Made by a program: the position numbers and the translations under genes | Shown here: positions 35,267 through 43,257 of the stretch, piece after piece | Numbering within the stretch: position 1 is the stretch's first letter | Layout: each line of letters opens with the position of its first letter | The notes under the pieces: model-generated | The model's input: the letters and a program-made list of their open reading frames with translations, nothing else | Databases searched by the model: none | Told to the model about the DNA's origin: nothing | Assembly (NCBI GenBank): GCA_016292135.1 | Contig: JAEFAZ010000002.1 | Span: 1-64,000, forward strand | Origin: Saccharofermentans sp. | GTDB lineage: Bacteria; Bacillota; Clostridia; Saccharofermentanales; Saccharofermentanaceae | Length of the DNA stretch: 64,000 nucleotides | Reading direction: 5' to 3'

Positions 35267-36562
35267 ATGTACGGAGCTATTATTGGAGACATTGTTGGAA
35301 GCAGATTTGAGTTTGATAATGGAAATAAGAGCAAGGAGTTTGAGCTTTTTACACCCGAGTGTAACTTTACAGATGATACGGTTATGACTATTGCAGTCGC
35401 TGAGGCACTTATGAATGCAGGCAAAGATGCTGACGAGAAGTCTGTTAAGGAAAACCTCATTAAGTCTATGAAGAAATGGGGCCAGAAATATCCTCGCGCT
35501 GGGTATGGTGCTCGCTTTATTAGCTGGGTCCTTTCTGATGACCCGAAGCCATATGGGAGCTATGGCAACGGCTCCGGAATGAGAGTTTCTCCGGCTGGTT
35601 GGTTATACGATACTATTGAGCGCACAAGAGAAGTCGCAAGATGGACTGCTGAGGTTACGCATAACCACCCTGAGGGTATTAAGGGAGCCGAGTCGACTGC
35701 AGCTGCCATTTTCATGGCAAGACATGGTGCTTCTTTGGAAGAAATCCAGGACTATACAGTAAAAGAATTTGGATATGACCTTTCCAGAACATTGGAAGAT
35801 ATTCGTCCCTCTTACTACCATGTTGAAGACTGCATGCGAACAATGCCTGAAGCATTTGAATGCTTCCTTGAGTCTGAGTCTTACGAAGATTGTCTGAGGA
35901 ACGTCATGTATATTGGCGGCGATACCGATACTCTCGGTGCTATAGCAGGAGCTATTGCAGAGGCTTTTTGGGGTATTCCGTTAGCTATACTTCAGCACTT
36001 ACCGGACTTCATTTCCAACGATATGTGGGAAGTCATTAACAGATTCGAGGAAACAATACAGGCTGGCCTGATGGAAGATATTGATGACTATACCGAAAAC
36101 GTCTGTATTAAGGAAGCAATACAGCGTATTAACGAGACTCACGATGAAGAAGATATAGTTACTCTTCTTGCAGCACTTGTGGAGCGAATAAGAATCGATG
36201 GTCAGGCACCAACCCCGATGGAAGATGTTAGTAATGAAACGGGTGAGCTTGATCCCGAGACAATCGTCACAGGCAATCCGATTGGATTGGATAAGAACTT
36301 CAAGCTTGCTATTCACGTAATTACGGATGATGACGGATTAAGGTGGATACCATTCTTTACGGATGAGAATGAACTATTTAAAGAGGAGACGACAAGCGTC
36401 ACACTTAATGCTCCTATAAAGATAATACTTGAAGATGGTCTGTTCAGGGACGACGTTGAAGGTGTTGTCGTTAATCCGTTTGGTAATTCCTACCTTATTC
36501 CCAAAGAACAGCTTGCAGTAGTGATGAAACATTTAGAAGCGGATGATGAAAGTCTGGAATAA
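35267..36562 (+). CDS. ADP-ribosylglycohydrolase (DraG-like) with C-terminal extension
   Basis: The first 255 residues of this 431-residue protein match ADP-ribosylglycohydrolases, which remove ADP-ribose from proteins or nucleic acids using two metal ions: start YGAIIGDIVGSRFEF, metal ligands in FTDDTVMT (about 35) and in GGDTDTLGAIAGAIAEAFWG (about 219-235), plus NGSGMRVSPAGW. Residues about 260-431 are an unrecognised extension (RWIPFFTDENELF, VVVNPFGNSYLIP), probably a SseB-like or other small fold. ATG 35267 follows GGAGG. Confidence 0.9.
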   Translation: MYGAIIGDIVGSRFEFDNGNKSKEFELFTPECNFTDDTVMTIAVAEALMNAGKDADEKSVKENLIKSMKKWGQKYPRAGYGARFISWVLSDDPKPYGSYGNGSGMRVSPAGWLYDTIERTREVARWTAEVTHNHPEGIKGAESTAAAIFMARHGASLEEIQDYTVKEFGYDLSRTLEDIRPSYYHVEDCMRTMPEAFECFLESESYEDCLRNVMYIGGDTDTLGAIAGAIAEAFWGIPLAILQHLPDFISNDMWEVINRFEETIQAGLMEDIDDYTENVCIKEAIQRINETHDEEDIVTLLAALVERIRIDGQAPTPMEDVSNETGELDPETIVTGNPIGLDKNFKLAIHVITDDDGLRWIPFFTDENELFKEETTSVTLNAPIKIILEDGLFRDDVEGVVVNPFGNSYLIPKEQLAVVMKHLEADDESLE

Positions 36563-36661
36563 CTGATGATAAGTTACTCAGGAAATGTCAATCTGCGATT
36601 TACCTACCGAGATTAATAAGCGAATACAATTTAACTATAAACAAGAAAGGAAGATGTTGAG

Positions 36662-37582
36662 ATGACTCATTCTGAAGCAAATAACATAATTAATCACTTC
36701 TATACAAGTGATACTCATACAGAAGAGGATAAGTTTCTTTTCGAGGAAGCTCAGCACATCCTAATCGATACATATCACAATCCAAACGATATGCACAATC
36801 TGGCTTGGCACTATGCTGAGGAACGCAGGTTCGATTTGTATCAGAGGTATCTGGAGATTGCTGCCGAGTATTGTTTTCATCCTGCTTACGAAGGATTGGG
36901 ATATGTATGGTACTACGGTCAGAACGGGAAGGTTGATTACAAGAAGGCTTACGAATATTTCAGTAAAGGTGCCGAGTGTGAAGATGATTATCTAAGATCC
37001 GGGTGTGAGATGAAGCTCGCCGATATGTATCACAACGGATACTATGTCGAAAAGAATGAGGCAAAGTATAAGGAGATAATTGAAAAACTCTATGATGAGC
37101 TACAACACCCTGAGCGGATGAGGACAATTATTCCGGCGGAGTTTCAGGCAGATCCGTCTATCAGCTATCGTCTGGCTGGAATAAGAGCTGAGGAAGGAAG
37201 ACTAGATGAGGCTAAACAACTCCTTCACGAAGCAAGGATACAGTATGCGGAATCTCTAAAAAGTAATCCCTACTGGTGGGGTAATGTTGAGGAGATGGAA
37301 AACACGGTATTTTTGATGCACAACTTGTTTCCAGAGAAGAGCGAGGAGATAGATCTATATGATCTGTTCTGGATAGCAAAGAAAGAATGCATGGTTGTGT
37401 TTGAATACAGAAATCGCCGTTTTATGATCGAGTGCATCTTTGAAGAAGAAAATATAGTGATTAGATTTGATTACAAATGGTATCGGAATGTTAGGAGTTT
37501 TTTCGAAAAAGCTAAGATTGGCGATAGACATATCACAACTCTTTACGATGAGATTTATGACTTGGTGGTGCATTATGGATGA
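36662..37582 (+). CDS. Sel1/TPR-repeat protein
   Basis: The 306-residue protein has helical repeats of the Sel1 type (LGYVWYYGQNGKVDYKKAYEYFSKGAE, then KLADMYHNGYYVEKNEAKYKEI, about residues 75-140), which build protein-binding scaffolds; SYRLAGIRAEEGRLDEAKQLLHEA adds a TPR-like unit. The C-terminal 90 residues are a different unrecognised domain. Its last bases (ATGGATGA) overlap the start of the next gene. Likely a scaffold or partner protein in this cluster. Confidence 0.75.
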   Translation: MTHSEANNIINHFYTSDTHTEEDKFLFEEAQHILIDTYHNPNDMHNLAWHYAEERRFDLYQRYLEIAAEYCFHPAYEGLGYVWYYGQNGKVDYKKAYEYFSKGAECEDDYLRSGCEMKLADMYHNGYYVEKNEAKYKEIIEKLYDELQHPERMRTIIPAEFQADPSISYRLAGIRAEEGRLDEAKQLLHEARIQYAESLKSNPYWWGNVEEMENTVFLMHNLFPEKSEEIDLYDLFWIAKKECMVVFEYRNRRFMIECIFEEENIVIRFDYKWYRNVRSFFEKAKIGDRHITTLYDEIYDLVVHYG

Positions 37583-38360
37583 GATGATAAAGAAAAATAA
37601 CGGACAGTACAACACGTACGAAGAACTCCTAGTTAAGCGAGATCAGCTAACAAAGGAAGCTGGGTCTATCTACACTTCTTATATGAAGGAATTCGGTGAA
37701 CTTCTCCTTGAGAACTTTGAACTGAAGATAGAGTGTATTAAGAAGAAAAAGATGATTGCCTACTGTCAGGCTGCTCTTAATCACGGAGATGTCATCGATG
37801 TGAATGATATGAATGCTCAGATTGATAAGAGTATGGCTCTTTACAATATGCAGTTGAAGGAAATGATGTCTGATAAGAACAATGCTGATAAATCTACAAC
37901 ATCACCTCAGTATAAGATTGATCGGGCCAAGAGAATATACAGACGTCTTGTTAAGAGCATCCACCCTGATATTAATCCATTGACCTCTGAAAATGATGAA
38001 CTTCGTGAGTTATGGGAGAGAATCGTTATCGCATATAGGTGCAACGATGATGATGAGCTGAATAATCTTGAAGTGCTTGTAAGGAAAGTGCTCAAAGAGA
38101 ATGGCGAAACGGTTGCTACTCCGATTATTGATAACCTTGATGAGAGAATAGCTAATTTAGAGACAGAGATAAACGATATTATTACTACTGAACCTTATAC
38201 ACATTTGGATCTCCTGTCATCACCTGAGAAAGTACAACTTAAGAAGCATGAACTCAATAAGGAAATAGAAGAGTACAAGAAGTATAGCCAGGAACTGACA
38301 AAAATACTGGAAAACATTCTCTCCGAAGGAGGTGCGACATTAACATGGATACAGATTTAA
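37575..38360 (+). CDS. J-domain-like coiled-coil protein
   Basis: The 261-residue protein has a segment (about 115-180) like a DnaJ domain: KRIYRRLVKSIHPDINPLTSEN contains the HPD motif in the correct place after a helix, and a WERIVIAY helix follows. Coiled-coil segments lie on both sides (about 10-60 and 195-250). J-domains stimulate Hsp70 (DnaK), so it may recruit host DnaK. It starts inside the end of the Sel1 gene and overlaps the HIRAN gene, so these three are translated together. Confidence 0.7.
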   Translation: MDEMIKKNNGQYNTYEELLVKRDQLTKEAGSIYTSYMKEFGELLLENFELKIECIKKKKMIAYCQAALNHGDVIDVNDMNAQIDKSMALYNMQLKEMMSDKNNADKSTTSPQYKIDRAKRIYRRLVKSIHPDINPLTSENDELRELWERIVIAYRCNDDDELNNLEVLVRKVLKENGETVATPIIDNLDERIANLETEINDIITTEPYTHLDLLSSPEKVQLKKHELNKEIEEYKKYSQELTKILENILSEGGATLTWIQI

Positions 38361-38737
38361 TTGAGAGCAAAAAAGATGTACTGGCAATGGCAGATACAAA
38401 GGGATTGGGTGAAGTAATTAAGCCGCTCAGTCGCGAGATTTATCTTTTCGATACATATGTTGCCGGAACAACTCATCTGAAGGATACGTCTGTGTTAGAA
38501 AGCATTAAAATTGGAGATAAACTATTCCTTCAGCGTGAGGAAAACAAGTATGACGATAATGCAATCATCATTCTTGATGAAACTAAGCGGAAACTAGGAT
38601 ATGTTCCCGAACGAGATAATGTTGTTTTTGCAAGATTAATGGACGCTGGAAAACTACTCTGCGGTAAAATTAAGAGTATAGATCCTAAAGGAACATTCCG
38701 ATTGATAAATATCGAGATCTATCTGATCGATTTCTGA
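38345..38737 (+). CDS. HIRAN domain protein
   Basis: A 130-residue protein with a HIRAN domain (about 35-128): FDTYVAGTTHL, LQREENKYDDNAIIILDE, KLGYVPERDN. HIRAN domains bind DNA 3' ends or stalled forks and are usually fused to helicases; here the domain stands nearly alone, with a 30-residue N-terminal helix. It overlaps the J-domain-like gene by 16 bases. Confidence 0.85.
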   Translation: MDTDLIESKKDVLAMADTKGLGEVIKPLSREIYLFDTYVAGTTHLKDTSVLESIKIGDKLFLQREENKYDDNAIIILDETKRKLGYVPERDNVVFARLMDAGKLLCGKIKSIDPKGTFRLINIEIYLIDF

Positions 38738-38756
38738 AGGAGAAAGTGAGGATAAT

Positions 38757-39419
38757 ATGGGCATCATAAGTATTCAAAAGATAGGAATAACAAAGCTAAA
38801 GGCGGATGCTGTTGTTAATGCAGCAAATGAGCAATTGGCGCAAGGTGGTGGTGTGTGTCACTACATTTTCACTGATGCGGGAGCTGCTGAAATGACCGCA
38901 GCATGCAGCAAGTATAACGGATGTAAAACAGGTCATGCTGTCATTACCCCAGGATTCAATCTTTCTGCAAAGTATGTCATTCATGCAGTTGGACCTCGTT
39001 GGTATGGCGGAAATCAGAATGAACCCAAGCTCTTATACAGTGCATATAAGCAATCATTGATAGTTGCCAAAGACAACGATATCCACTCTATTGGATTTCC
39101 TCTGCTCTCTTCCGGCATCTTTGGATATCCTAAGGACAAGGCTTGGCGCAAGGCATTGCAGGCTTGTCAGGACTTTATAGATAACAATCCTGATTATGAT
39201 ATCGATATTACCTTCTGTGTGCTTGATGATGAAACAAAAGATATGGGCGAAAACGTTATGGAACAGTTGGGTTGCAATATGGTCTCGTTCTGTAGCGGAA
39301 TCAAAAATGATTATCTGAAAGACACGATAGATCTTGAGGAAGCTATGGCTAAGGAACGTTTCGTTGCTACCGGTAAAGGCATGAAGGTCATAAGACCAGA
39401 CGACAATAAAGATAATTGA
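38757..39419 (+). CDS. Macro-domain protein (ADP-ribose hydrolase-like)
   Basis: The 220-residue protein is a classic MacroD-type macro domain: DAVVNAANEQLAQGGGVCHYIF (about 17-38) with the catalytic-loop Asn and GGG, then VIHAVGPRWYGG and FPLLSSGIFGYP (about 113-124). Such proteins remove ADP-ribose from acidic residues or hydrolyse O-acetyl-ADP-ribose. The typical size is 170-180 residues; about 40 extra residues at the C-terminus are unassigned. It is the second macro protein in 5 kb. Confidence 0.9.
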   Translation: MGIISIQKIGITKLKADAVVNAANEQLAQGGGVCHYIFTDAGAAEMTAACSKYNGCKTGHAVITPGFNLSAKYVIHAVGPRWYGGNQNEPKLLYSAYKQSLIVAKDNDIHSIGFPLLSSGIFGYPKDKAWRKALQACQDFIDNNPDYDIDITFCVLDDETKDMGENVMEQLGCNMVSFCSGIKNDYLKDTIDLEEAMAKERFVATGKGMKVIRPDDNKDN

Positions 39420-39431
39420 TGTGAGGGTGAT

Positions 39432-39896
39432 ATGGGAAACGGATATGTTATCAATTGCCAAAAATGCAATTACAAATTTGAAGCCATGCTTGGCGTAGGA
39501 ATGTTGTTCCCTGTTGTGTACAAGGAAACGGTAAATGATATAAGTATTGGCATTTATGGTGATGATTATAAGATGATCTTTGAAGAGCATAAGAATGCAG
39601 CCGTTAATTGTGAGGATGAAGTTGCAATCTGTAATAAATGTGGAAAGCTTCAAACAATCAGGAATATGAGTCTTTATCTTCCGAAAGATGATGGTATTGA
39701 ACCCGCTGATTATATAATGCCAGAGGATCTTAAATCAGATTACAACAAGGTTCGAGATTTCGAACATAATTGTTCCTGTGGAGGTGCTTTAAGAATAATC
39801 AAATTCCCTGATGAATTATTCGATGGGAAAATCAATTGTCCTGAATGCGGAGCAAAACTAGAATTTGATCCCTTGAATATGATCTTTTGGGATTAA
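39432..39896 (+). CDS. Zinc-ribbon hypothetical protein
   Basis: A 154-residue protein with several cysteine pairs: INCQKCNY (about 8-14), AICNKCGK (about 64-71), NCSCGGAL (about 115) and INCPECGAK (about 135), arranged as two zinc ribbons. I do not recognise the family. GTGAGGGTGAT precedes the start. It is the next gene after macro 2 with 12 bases spacing, so part of the same operon. Confidence 0.65.
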   Translation: MGNGYVINCQKCNYKFEAMLGVGMLFPVVYKETVNDISIGIYGDDYKMIFEEHKNAAVNCEDEVAICNKCGKLQTIRNMSLYLPKDDGIEPADYIMPEDLKSDYNKVRDFEHNCSCGGALRIIKFPDELFDGKINCPECGAKLEFDPLNMIFWD

Positions 39897-39920
39897 TTGT
39901 TATTTTGTGGGAGAAAGACT

Positions 39921-40370
39921 ATGGAAAGACTATCATCTGAATCAGGTAGGTTCGATGAACTGTTACAGCTTGAGGATGCTCTAAGATATGATTCTTATGG
40001 TGAGGTTAAAAATTCATTCGCTGAGAGTATAAAGACTCATAAAGGGACGAAAGAAGATCCAATCCCTTTTCCTCATGTTGAATACTCAGAGACTGTTCAT
40101 CAATTAATCCAAGCTGTTTATAATTTCAACAAAGCAAATCCAGAATATGATTTGTACCATTACATGGATGTTCTTGGAGGGTATGGATATAAAGAGAATA
40201 TCGATGTAGATACTATTGATGTATCGAAAATGGATGACAAATGCCTGATGGCTCTGTTTATGGCTTTGGTACGGGGCGAGCGTTTCTGCGACGGATTGAT
40301 CTTAGGAGCTCTTGAATCCGGTGCAGTTTTAAGATGGATTGAACGACTAAGGGAGATTTCAGTCTCTTGA
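39921..40370 (+). CDS. DUF6508 family protein
   Basis: This 149-residue helical protein shows the pattern I associate with DUF6508: a C-terminal block LMALFMALVRGERFCDGLILGALESGAVLRWIERL (given here only as positions about 108-143; key residues R-ER-CDG and WL/IERL). Its function is unknown. ATG 39921 is preceded by GGGAGAAAG; the ATG at 39897 has no good site. Confidence 0.65.
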   Translation: MERLSSESGRFDELLQLEDALRYDSYGEVKNSFAESIKTHKGTKEDPIPFPHVEYSETVHQLIQAVYNFNKANPEYDLYHYMDVLGGYGYKENIDVDTIDVSKMDDKCLMALFMALVRGERFCDGLILGALESGAVLRWIERLREISVS

Positions 40371-40396
40371 AGAACGCATAGTATTTATTCTTATCA

Positions 40397-40425
40397 TTGA
40401 CGGTATTTTTGATGAATAATACAAT
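40397..40425 (+). promoter_or_regulatory. Sigma-A promoter of the DUF6465 gene
   Basis: TTGACG and TACAAT are separated by 17 bases, about 40 bases before the gene start with its own CGGAGG site. The gene is therefore probably expressed on its own. Confidence 0.7.
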
Positions 40426-40465
40426 TAATGTATATCCATAAAAACATCTCACGGAGGATAAAACT

Positions 40466-40867
40466 ATGGCAGAAGAAGTAAAGGCAGCTGAGGCAAAAGC
40501 TCCTGTAGCAAAGAAACCCGCAGCTAAGAAGACAGCCGCTAAGAAGCCTGCTGCAAAGAAGGCTCCGGCAGCTAAGAAGATAACAGCAAAAAAGGCTGCT
40601 CCTGCAAAGAAGGTTGCGGCAAAGAAACCTGCAGCTAAGAAGGCAGTTGAAAAGAAAGTTGCAGCTAAGAAGCCGGCAGCTAAAAAGGCACCTGCTAAGA
40701 AGGCTGCTCCTAAGAAACTCGGTAAGGTTATCTTCGAGTTTGACGGACAGCAGATCGATTACAAGAAGATTGAGAAGAAGGCTGCAAAGCTTGGCGGTGA
40801 TGTTTACGTAGTTGCTGCTGAAAAGAAGATCTTCGATAAGGACGGCAAGTCAGTAGATCTGTTCTAA
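40466..40867 (+). CDS. Histone-H1-like Lys/Ala-rich protein with DUF6465 C-terminus
   Basis: The first 88 residues are repeats of [17 protein letters not shown] type, as in histone H1-like and HU-tail sequences that bind nucleic acid. The last 45 residues ([23 protein letters not shown]...) match the DUF6465 domain found in many Clostridia. Codon use is higher in GC than in the neighbouring cluster and the gene has its own promoter and terminator. Host genomes often carry such a gene, so it could be a chromosomal-type nucleoid protein carried by the ICE. Confidence 0.7.
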   Translation: MAEEVKAAEAKAPVAKKPAAKKTAAKKPAAKKAPAAKKITAKKAAPAKKVAAKKPAAKKAVEKKVAAKKPAAKKAPAKKAAPKKLGKVIFEFDGQQIDYKKIEKKAAKLGGDVYVVAAEKKIFDKDGKSVDLF

Positions 40868-40889
40868 TAACTTATAACAACAGGTAATT

Positions 40890-40930
40890 ATAGCGGCCGT
40901 GGAATGAAACGTTCTGCGGCCGTTCACTTT
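40890..40930 (+). terminator. Terminator after the DUF6465 gene
   Basis: The stem GCGGCCG...CGGCCGT with inner GGAA/TTC pairs, followed by a TTTT run a few bases later (CACTTTTAG). It lies 25 bases behind the stop codon. Confidence 0.6.
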
Positions 40931-40937
40931 TAGATAT

Positions 40938-41192
40938 ATGGAAGAAAAGAAATACAGTGTAGGTCAGCATGTCTTTATTATCTCCAATAACTCTTTTGTT
41001 ATGGAGATGCAGATTGTGCGCATATCCGGAGACTTCTATACTCTTCGTTCCATAGAAAACTACAGTAGCGGTATTAGGCTTAAGAAACACCGCCTGTATT
41101 CAACTAAGGAAGAAGCTGTTGCTGTTATGGAGCAAGAGAGGAAGAAACGTGACTCCGGTAGTTTTGGAAGTTCACATCATTGGTATCATTGA
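40938..41192 (+). CDS. Small hypothetical protein (84 aa)
   Basis: I do not recognise this 84-residue protein. It reads as a small beta-rich fold (VGQHVFIISNNSFVMEMQIVRISGDFYTLR) with a helical charged end and a His/Ser-rich tail. There is no good ribosome-binding site before ATG 40938, and the gene follows a terminator, so it is uncertain; codon use looks real. It converges with the minus-strand gene at 41197. Confidence 0.5.
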   Translation: MEEKKYSVGQHVFIISNNSFVMEMQIVRISGDFYTLRSIENYSSGIRLKKHRLYSTKEEAVAVMEQERKKRDSGSFGSSHHWYH

Positions 41193-41196
41193 TTGT

Positions 41197-41520
41197 TTAT
41201 ATAATATCGATGCCAAACTCGAATTCGATATAAGCCATTAGATTATCTATTATTTCTTTCTTATCGGTCGACAAAGCGTTTGTATGATCCAGATCGATCA
41301 TAGAAGGGTTAGATGTTGCGATCTCTTCCAGTTTCTCGTTCGCGCTATCTTTGTCCATACCTTTAGTAATTTCCCTTTCCAGATTCATGGTATTGATCAT
41401 TTCATTGAGATACTTTTCTGTCATTACCAAGAATGCCTCATGGATCTCCTCTTTGGTGTATGATTCCGGACTGTTAATAATGCTCTCTAATTCCTCTCGG
41501 AAGAATTCGTCGTTCAACAT
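41197..41520 (-). CDS. Hypothetical helical protein (107 aa), minus strand
   Basis: An unrecognised 107-residue acidic helical protein. It has a good GGAG site at the correct distance on the minus strand and is the only minus-strand gene inside the element before 53 kb. Three TGAGAC repeats, one helix turn apart, lie 80-110 bases upstream of its start (41601-41626) and may control it. It could be a partner (antitoxin or regulator) of the nearby ImmA/IrrE gene; this is only inferred from place. Confidence 0.65.
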   Translation of the reverse strand: MLNDEFFREELESIINSPESYTKEEIHEAFLVMTEKYLNEMINTMNLEREITKGMDKDSANEKLEEIATSNPSMIDLDHTNALSTDKKEIIDNLMAYIEFEFGIDII

Positions 41521-41599
41521 AGTAGTGTCACTCCTTTCGTGGTGCTTGTGTGAGTACTATGACAAGCTGAGCTTGTAAAATCAATAGGTTTTCGCAAAG

Positions 41600-41630
41600 T
41601 TGAGACTTTTTGAGACAAATTGAGACTTTT
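41600..41630. repeat. Three TGAGAC repeats at 10-bp spacing
   Basis: TGAGAC occurs at 41601, 41611 and 41621, each followed by a 4-base A/T spacer (TTTT, AAAT, TTTT). The 10-base period is one DNA helix turn, as in cooperative operator sites or iterons. Confidence 0.65.
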
Positions 41631-41878
41631 GGGATCAACAGGCAGAGGTAGGAATAAGCCCGTAACATTGTTACAAATCGCGTTATTTAAGGCTTTCACG
41701 AATTGCCCTTCTGTTTAGTCTGAAATCTGATTCGATGCTTTATCCGGCATCGCCCTATCCCTCCCCAGCGGGGAAGAGATGCTTGAACTGGAGCAAATTA
41801 TGTTACTATAGAAGTATGGATTAGGTCACTTAAGACCACCTTTCCCTATTGACCAACCCTTCAGTCTAACATGCGGAT

Positions 41879-41896
41879 AGTTCCATTATTGGTACT
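41879..41896. promoter_or_regulatory. Operator-like inverted repeat, copy 3
   Basis: AGTTCCATTATTGGTACT shares the core CCATTATTGG with the repeats at 16279 and 18354 (minus strand) and has its own arms AGT/ACT. Located between a promoter-like sequence and the ImmA/IrrE gene. Confidence 0.45.
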
Positions 41897-41917
41897 CTTC
41901 GCATTTTTCTCCTTCTC

Positions 41918-41982
41918 GAAAAATGTAATAATTCCCTTCCGTTTAGATTCTATCGGCATCCCGGGGAAATGTTACATTTTTC
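41918..41982. repeat. 19-base inverted repeat with 27-base loop
   Basis: GAAAAATGTAATAATTCCC (41918-41936) and GGGAAATGTTACATTTTTC (41964-41982) pair at 17 of 19 positions. The loop contains CTTCCGTTTAG and ATCGGCATC, of which a related copy (CTTCTGTTTAG, ATCCGGCATC) lies at 41708-41751. Too long and AT-rich for a simple terminator. Confidence 0.6.
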
Positions 41983-42182
41983 AAGGCTTTCAGGCCGTTT
42001 TTAAGTATTGAAAGAGTGCTTTGAGCGTGTTATCATTCTGACATAAAAAGAACATGTGTTCGTTACAATTTGCAAAAATGTGAGATTGTTCGGACATTGG
42101 ACCTTGCCAACATCCGAAGTCAATGTGCTAGCCAAAGGCAGAAGATGACGGTATCTATCTTTTCGATCATTAGGAGCGAGAA

Positions 42183-42914
42183 ATGAAGAATATTAAGTAT
42201 ATGAGTAATGATGAGATCGAATTGACATGTGCTCAGATGTTGGATCAATACATGGATCGTATTGGTGTCAAGAGCAAGATCCTTCCTTCCATCGATATTG
42301 ATGATTTTGTTATGAACTATCTGGGATGCACTGTTGTATATGAGTGTATTGCAGCCAGGAGCAACTGTCTCGGATTTGCCAGCGATGGTATCACTAAACT
42401 TGCAGTTAGCCGTAATGGCAGAAGACGCGAAGTACTGTACGACAGAGATGTAATCGTACTCGATAAGTATCTGCAGACACACGGAAACGAGTCAAAAAGA
42501 CGTTTCGTATTAGGACATGAGGCCGGACATATTATCACTAATCGTATTTATGGTAATACGGCAGCATACTACAATCACGCATTCGATAATGAAGCGAGCT
42601 ATAATCAGCAGCTTCTCTTGGGTGAGTTAAACATATACGAGACACAGGCCGATCGTTTCTCTGCATGCTTGTTGATGCCCAAGCCCATTGTTCTTAAGTA
42701 TTTGGAGACATACCTTAATAGCAATAAGGTTATCAGATATGAGAATTACGGGATCAGCAAGTATGATCAGTCCATGCTCTTGCGTATAGCTAACGAGATG
42801 AAAGTGTCAATCACAGCTTTCATGATCCGGCTGAAGGAGCTGAACCTCATAGAATCAAAACCTTTGTCTTTCCTGGCAGAGAGCAAGGAGGTATTCCCTT
42901 ATGAACCCCTTTGA
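42183..42914 (+). CDS. ImmA/IrrE family metallopeptidase
   Basis: The 243-residue protein has the zinc protease motif GHEAGH (HExxH, about 109-115) with the later glutamate in YETQADRFSACLLMP (about 155-165), as in ImmA of ICEBs1, which cleaves the ICE repressor and so starts excision. No XRE-type repressor gene is seen next to it, which is unusual; the target must be encoded elsewhere or be a different protein. Weak site AGGAGCG in front. Its end overlaps the next gene. Confidence 0.9.
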   Translation: MKNIKYMSNDEIELTCAQMLDQYMDRIGVKSKILPSIDIDDFVMNYLGCTVVYECIAARSNCLGFASDGITKLAVSRNGRRREVLYDRDVIVLDKYLQTHGNESKRRFVLGHEAGHIITNRIYGNTAAYYNHAFDNEASYNQQLLLGELNIYETQADRFSACLLMPKPIVLKYLETYLNSNKVIRYENYGISKYDQSMLLRIANEMKVSITAFMIRLKELNLIESKPLSFLAESKEVFPYEPL

Positions 42915-43176
42915 TGATCAGTATATTTCTGCCGAGATACAGAGACGAGCAGAATTATCGCGTAGACAAGTGGCGGATATGGTCGATCGAGAGATCAGAT
43001 GCCCGCATTGCAATTATGTAATGGCACATGCATATGACAACCTGCATTCAGGACACATAACGCTAAAGTGCGCAAAGTGCAAAAACATATCTGCTCTTAA
43101 CCTCGGTCTGTTCAAGTGCCAGGCTGAGCCTAAGATATACCCGGGAGTGCATACTTTACCGGACTTTGCATGGTGA
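42901..43176 (+). CDS. Small zinc-finger protein (Com-like)
   Basis: A 91-residue protein with one CPHC...CAKC four-cysteine zinc ribbon (about 34-65: IRCPHCNY, LKCAKCKN), recalling small Com-type phage zinc proteins, which act as translation regulators. The similarity is to the motif only. The start overlaps the ImmA/IrrE gene by 14 bases and has AAGGAGG, so both are made together. Confidence 0.6.
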   Translation: MNPFDDQYISAEIQRRAELSRRQVADMVDREIRCPHCNYVMAHAYDNLHSGHITLKCAKCKNISALNLGLFKCQAEPKIYPGVHTLPDFAW

Positions 43177-43257
43177 CATGCAAACCCTATGCTTAAGCGT
43201 TCATAAGAAAGCCGCAGCATAAAACTTACAACTAAATACAACTCTATCTTGTAATGA

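Larger units (their letters stand above)
41521..42182. promoter_or_regulatory. 660-base regulatory gap before the ImmA/IrrE gene
   Basis: No gene is seen. The gap holds the TGAGAC repeats, a hairpin CGATGC/GCATCG (41733-41752), a sigma-A-like promoter TTGAAC-18-TATAGA (41783-41812), an inverted repeat GGTC-ACTTAA-GACC just behind it (41824-41837), the operator-like repeat at 41879, a 19-base inverted repeat at 41918-41982, a second possible promoter TTGAGC-17-TAAAAA (42021-42049) and TTCGGA/TCCGAA (42089-42118). Confidence 0.55.

Noticed and set aside
41783..41812. Promoter for a hidden gene at 41820-42180
   Set aside because: No frame with a start, ribosome-binding site and more than about 30 codons is visible on the plus strand, so it is listed only as a promoter-like sequence of the gap.
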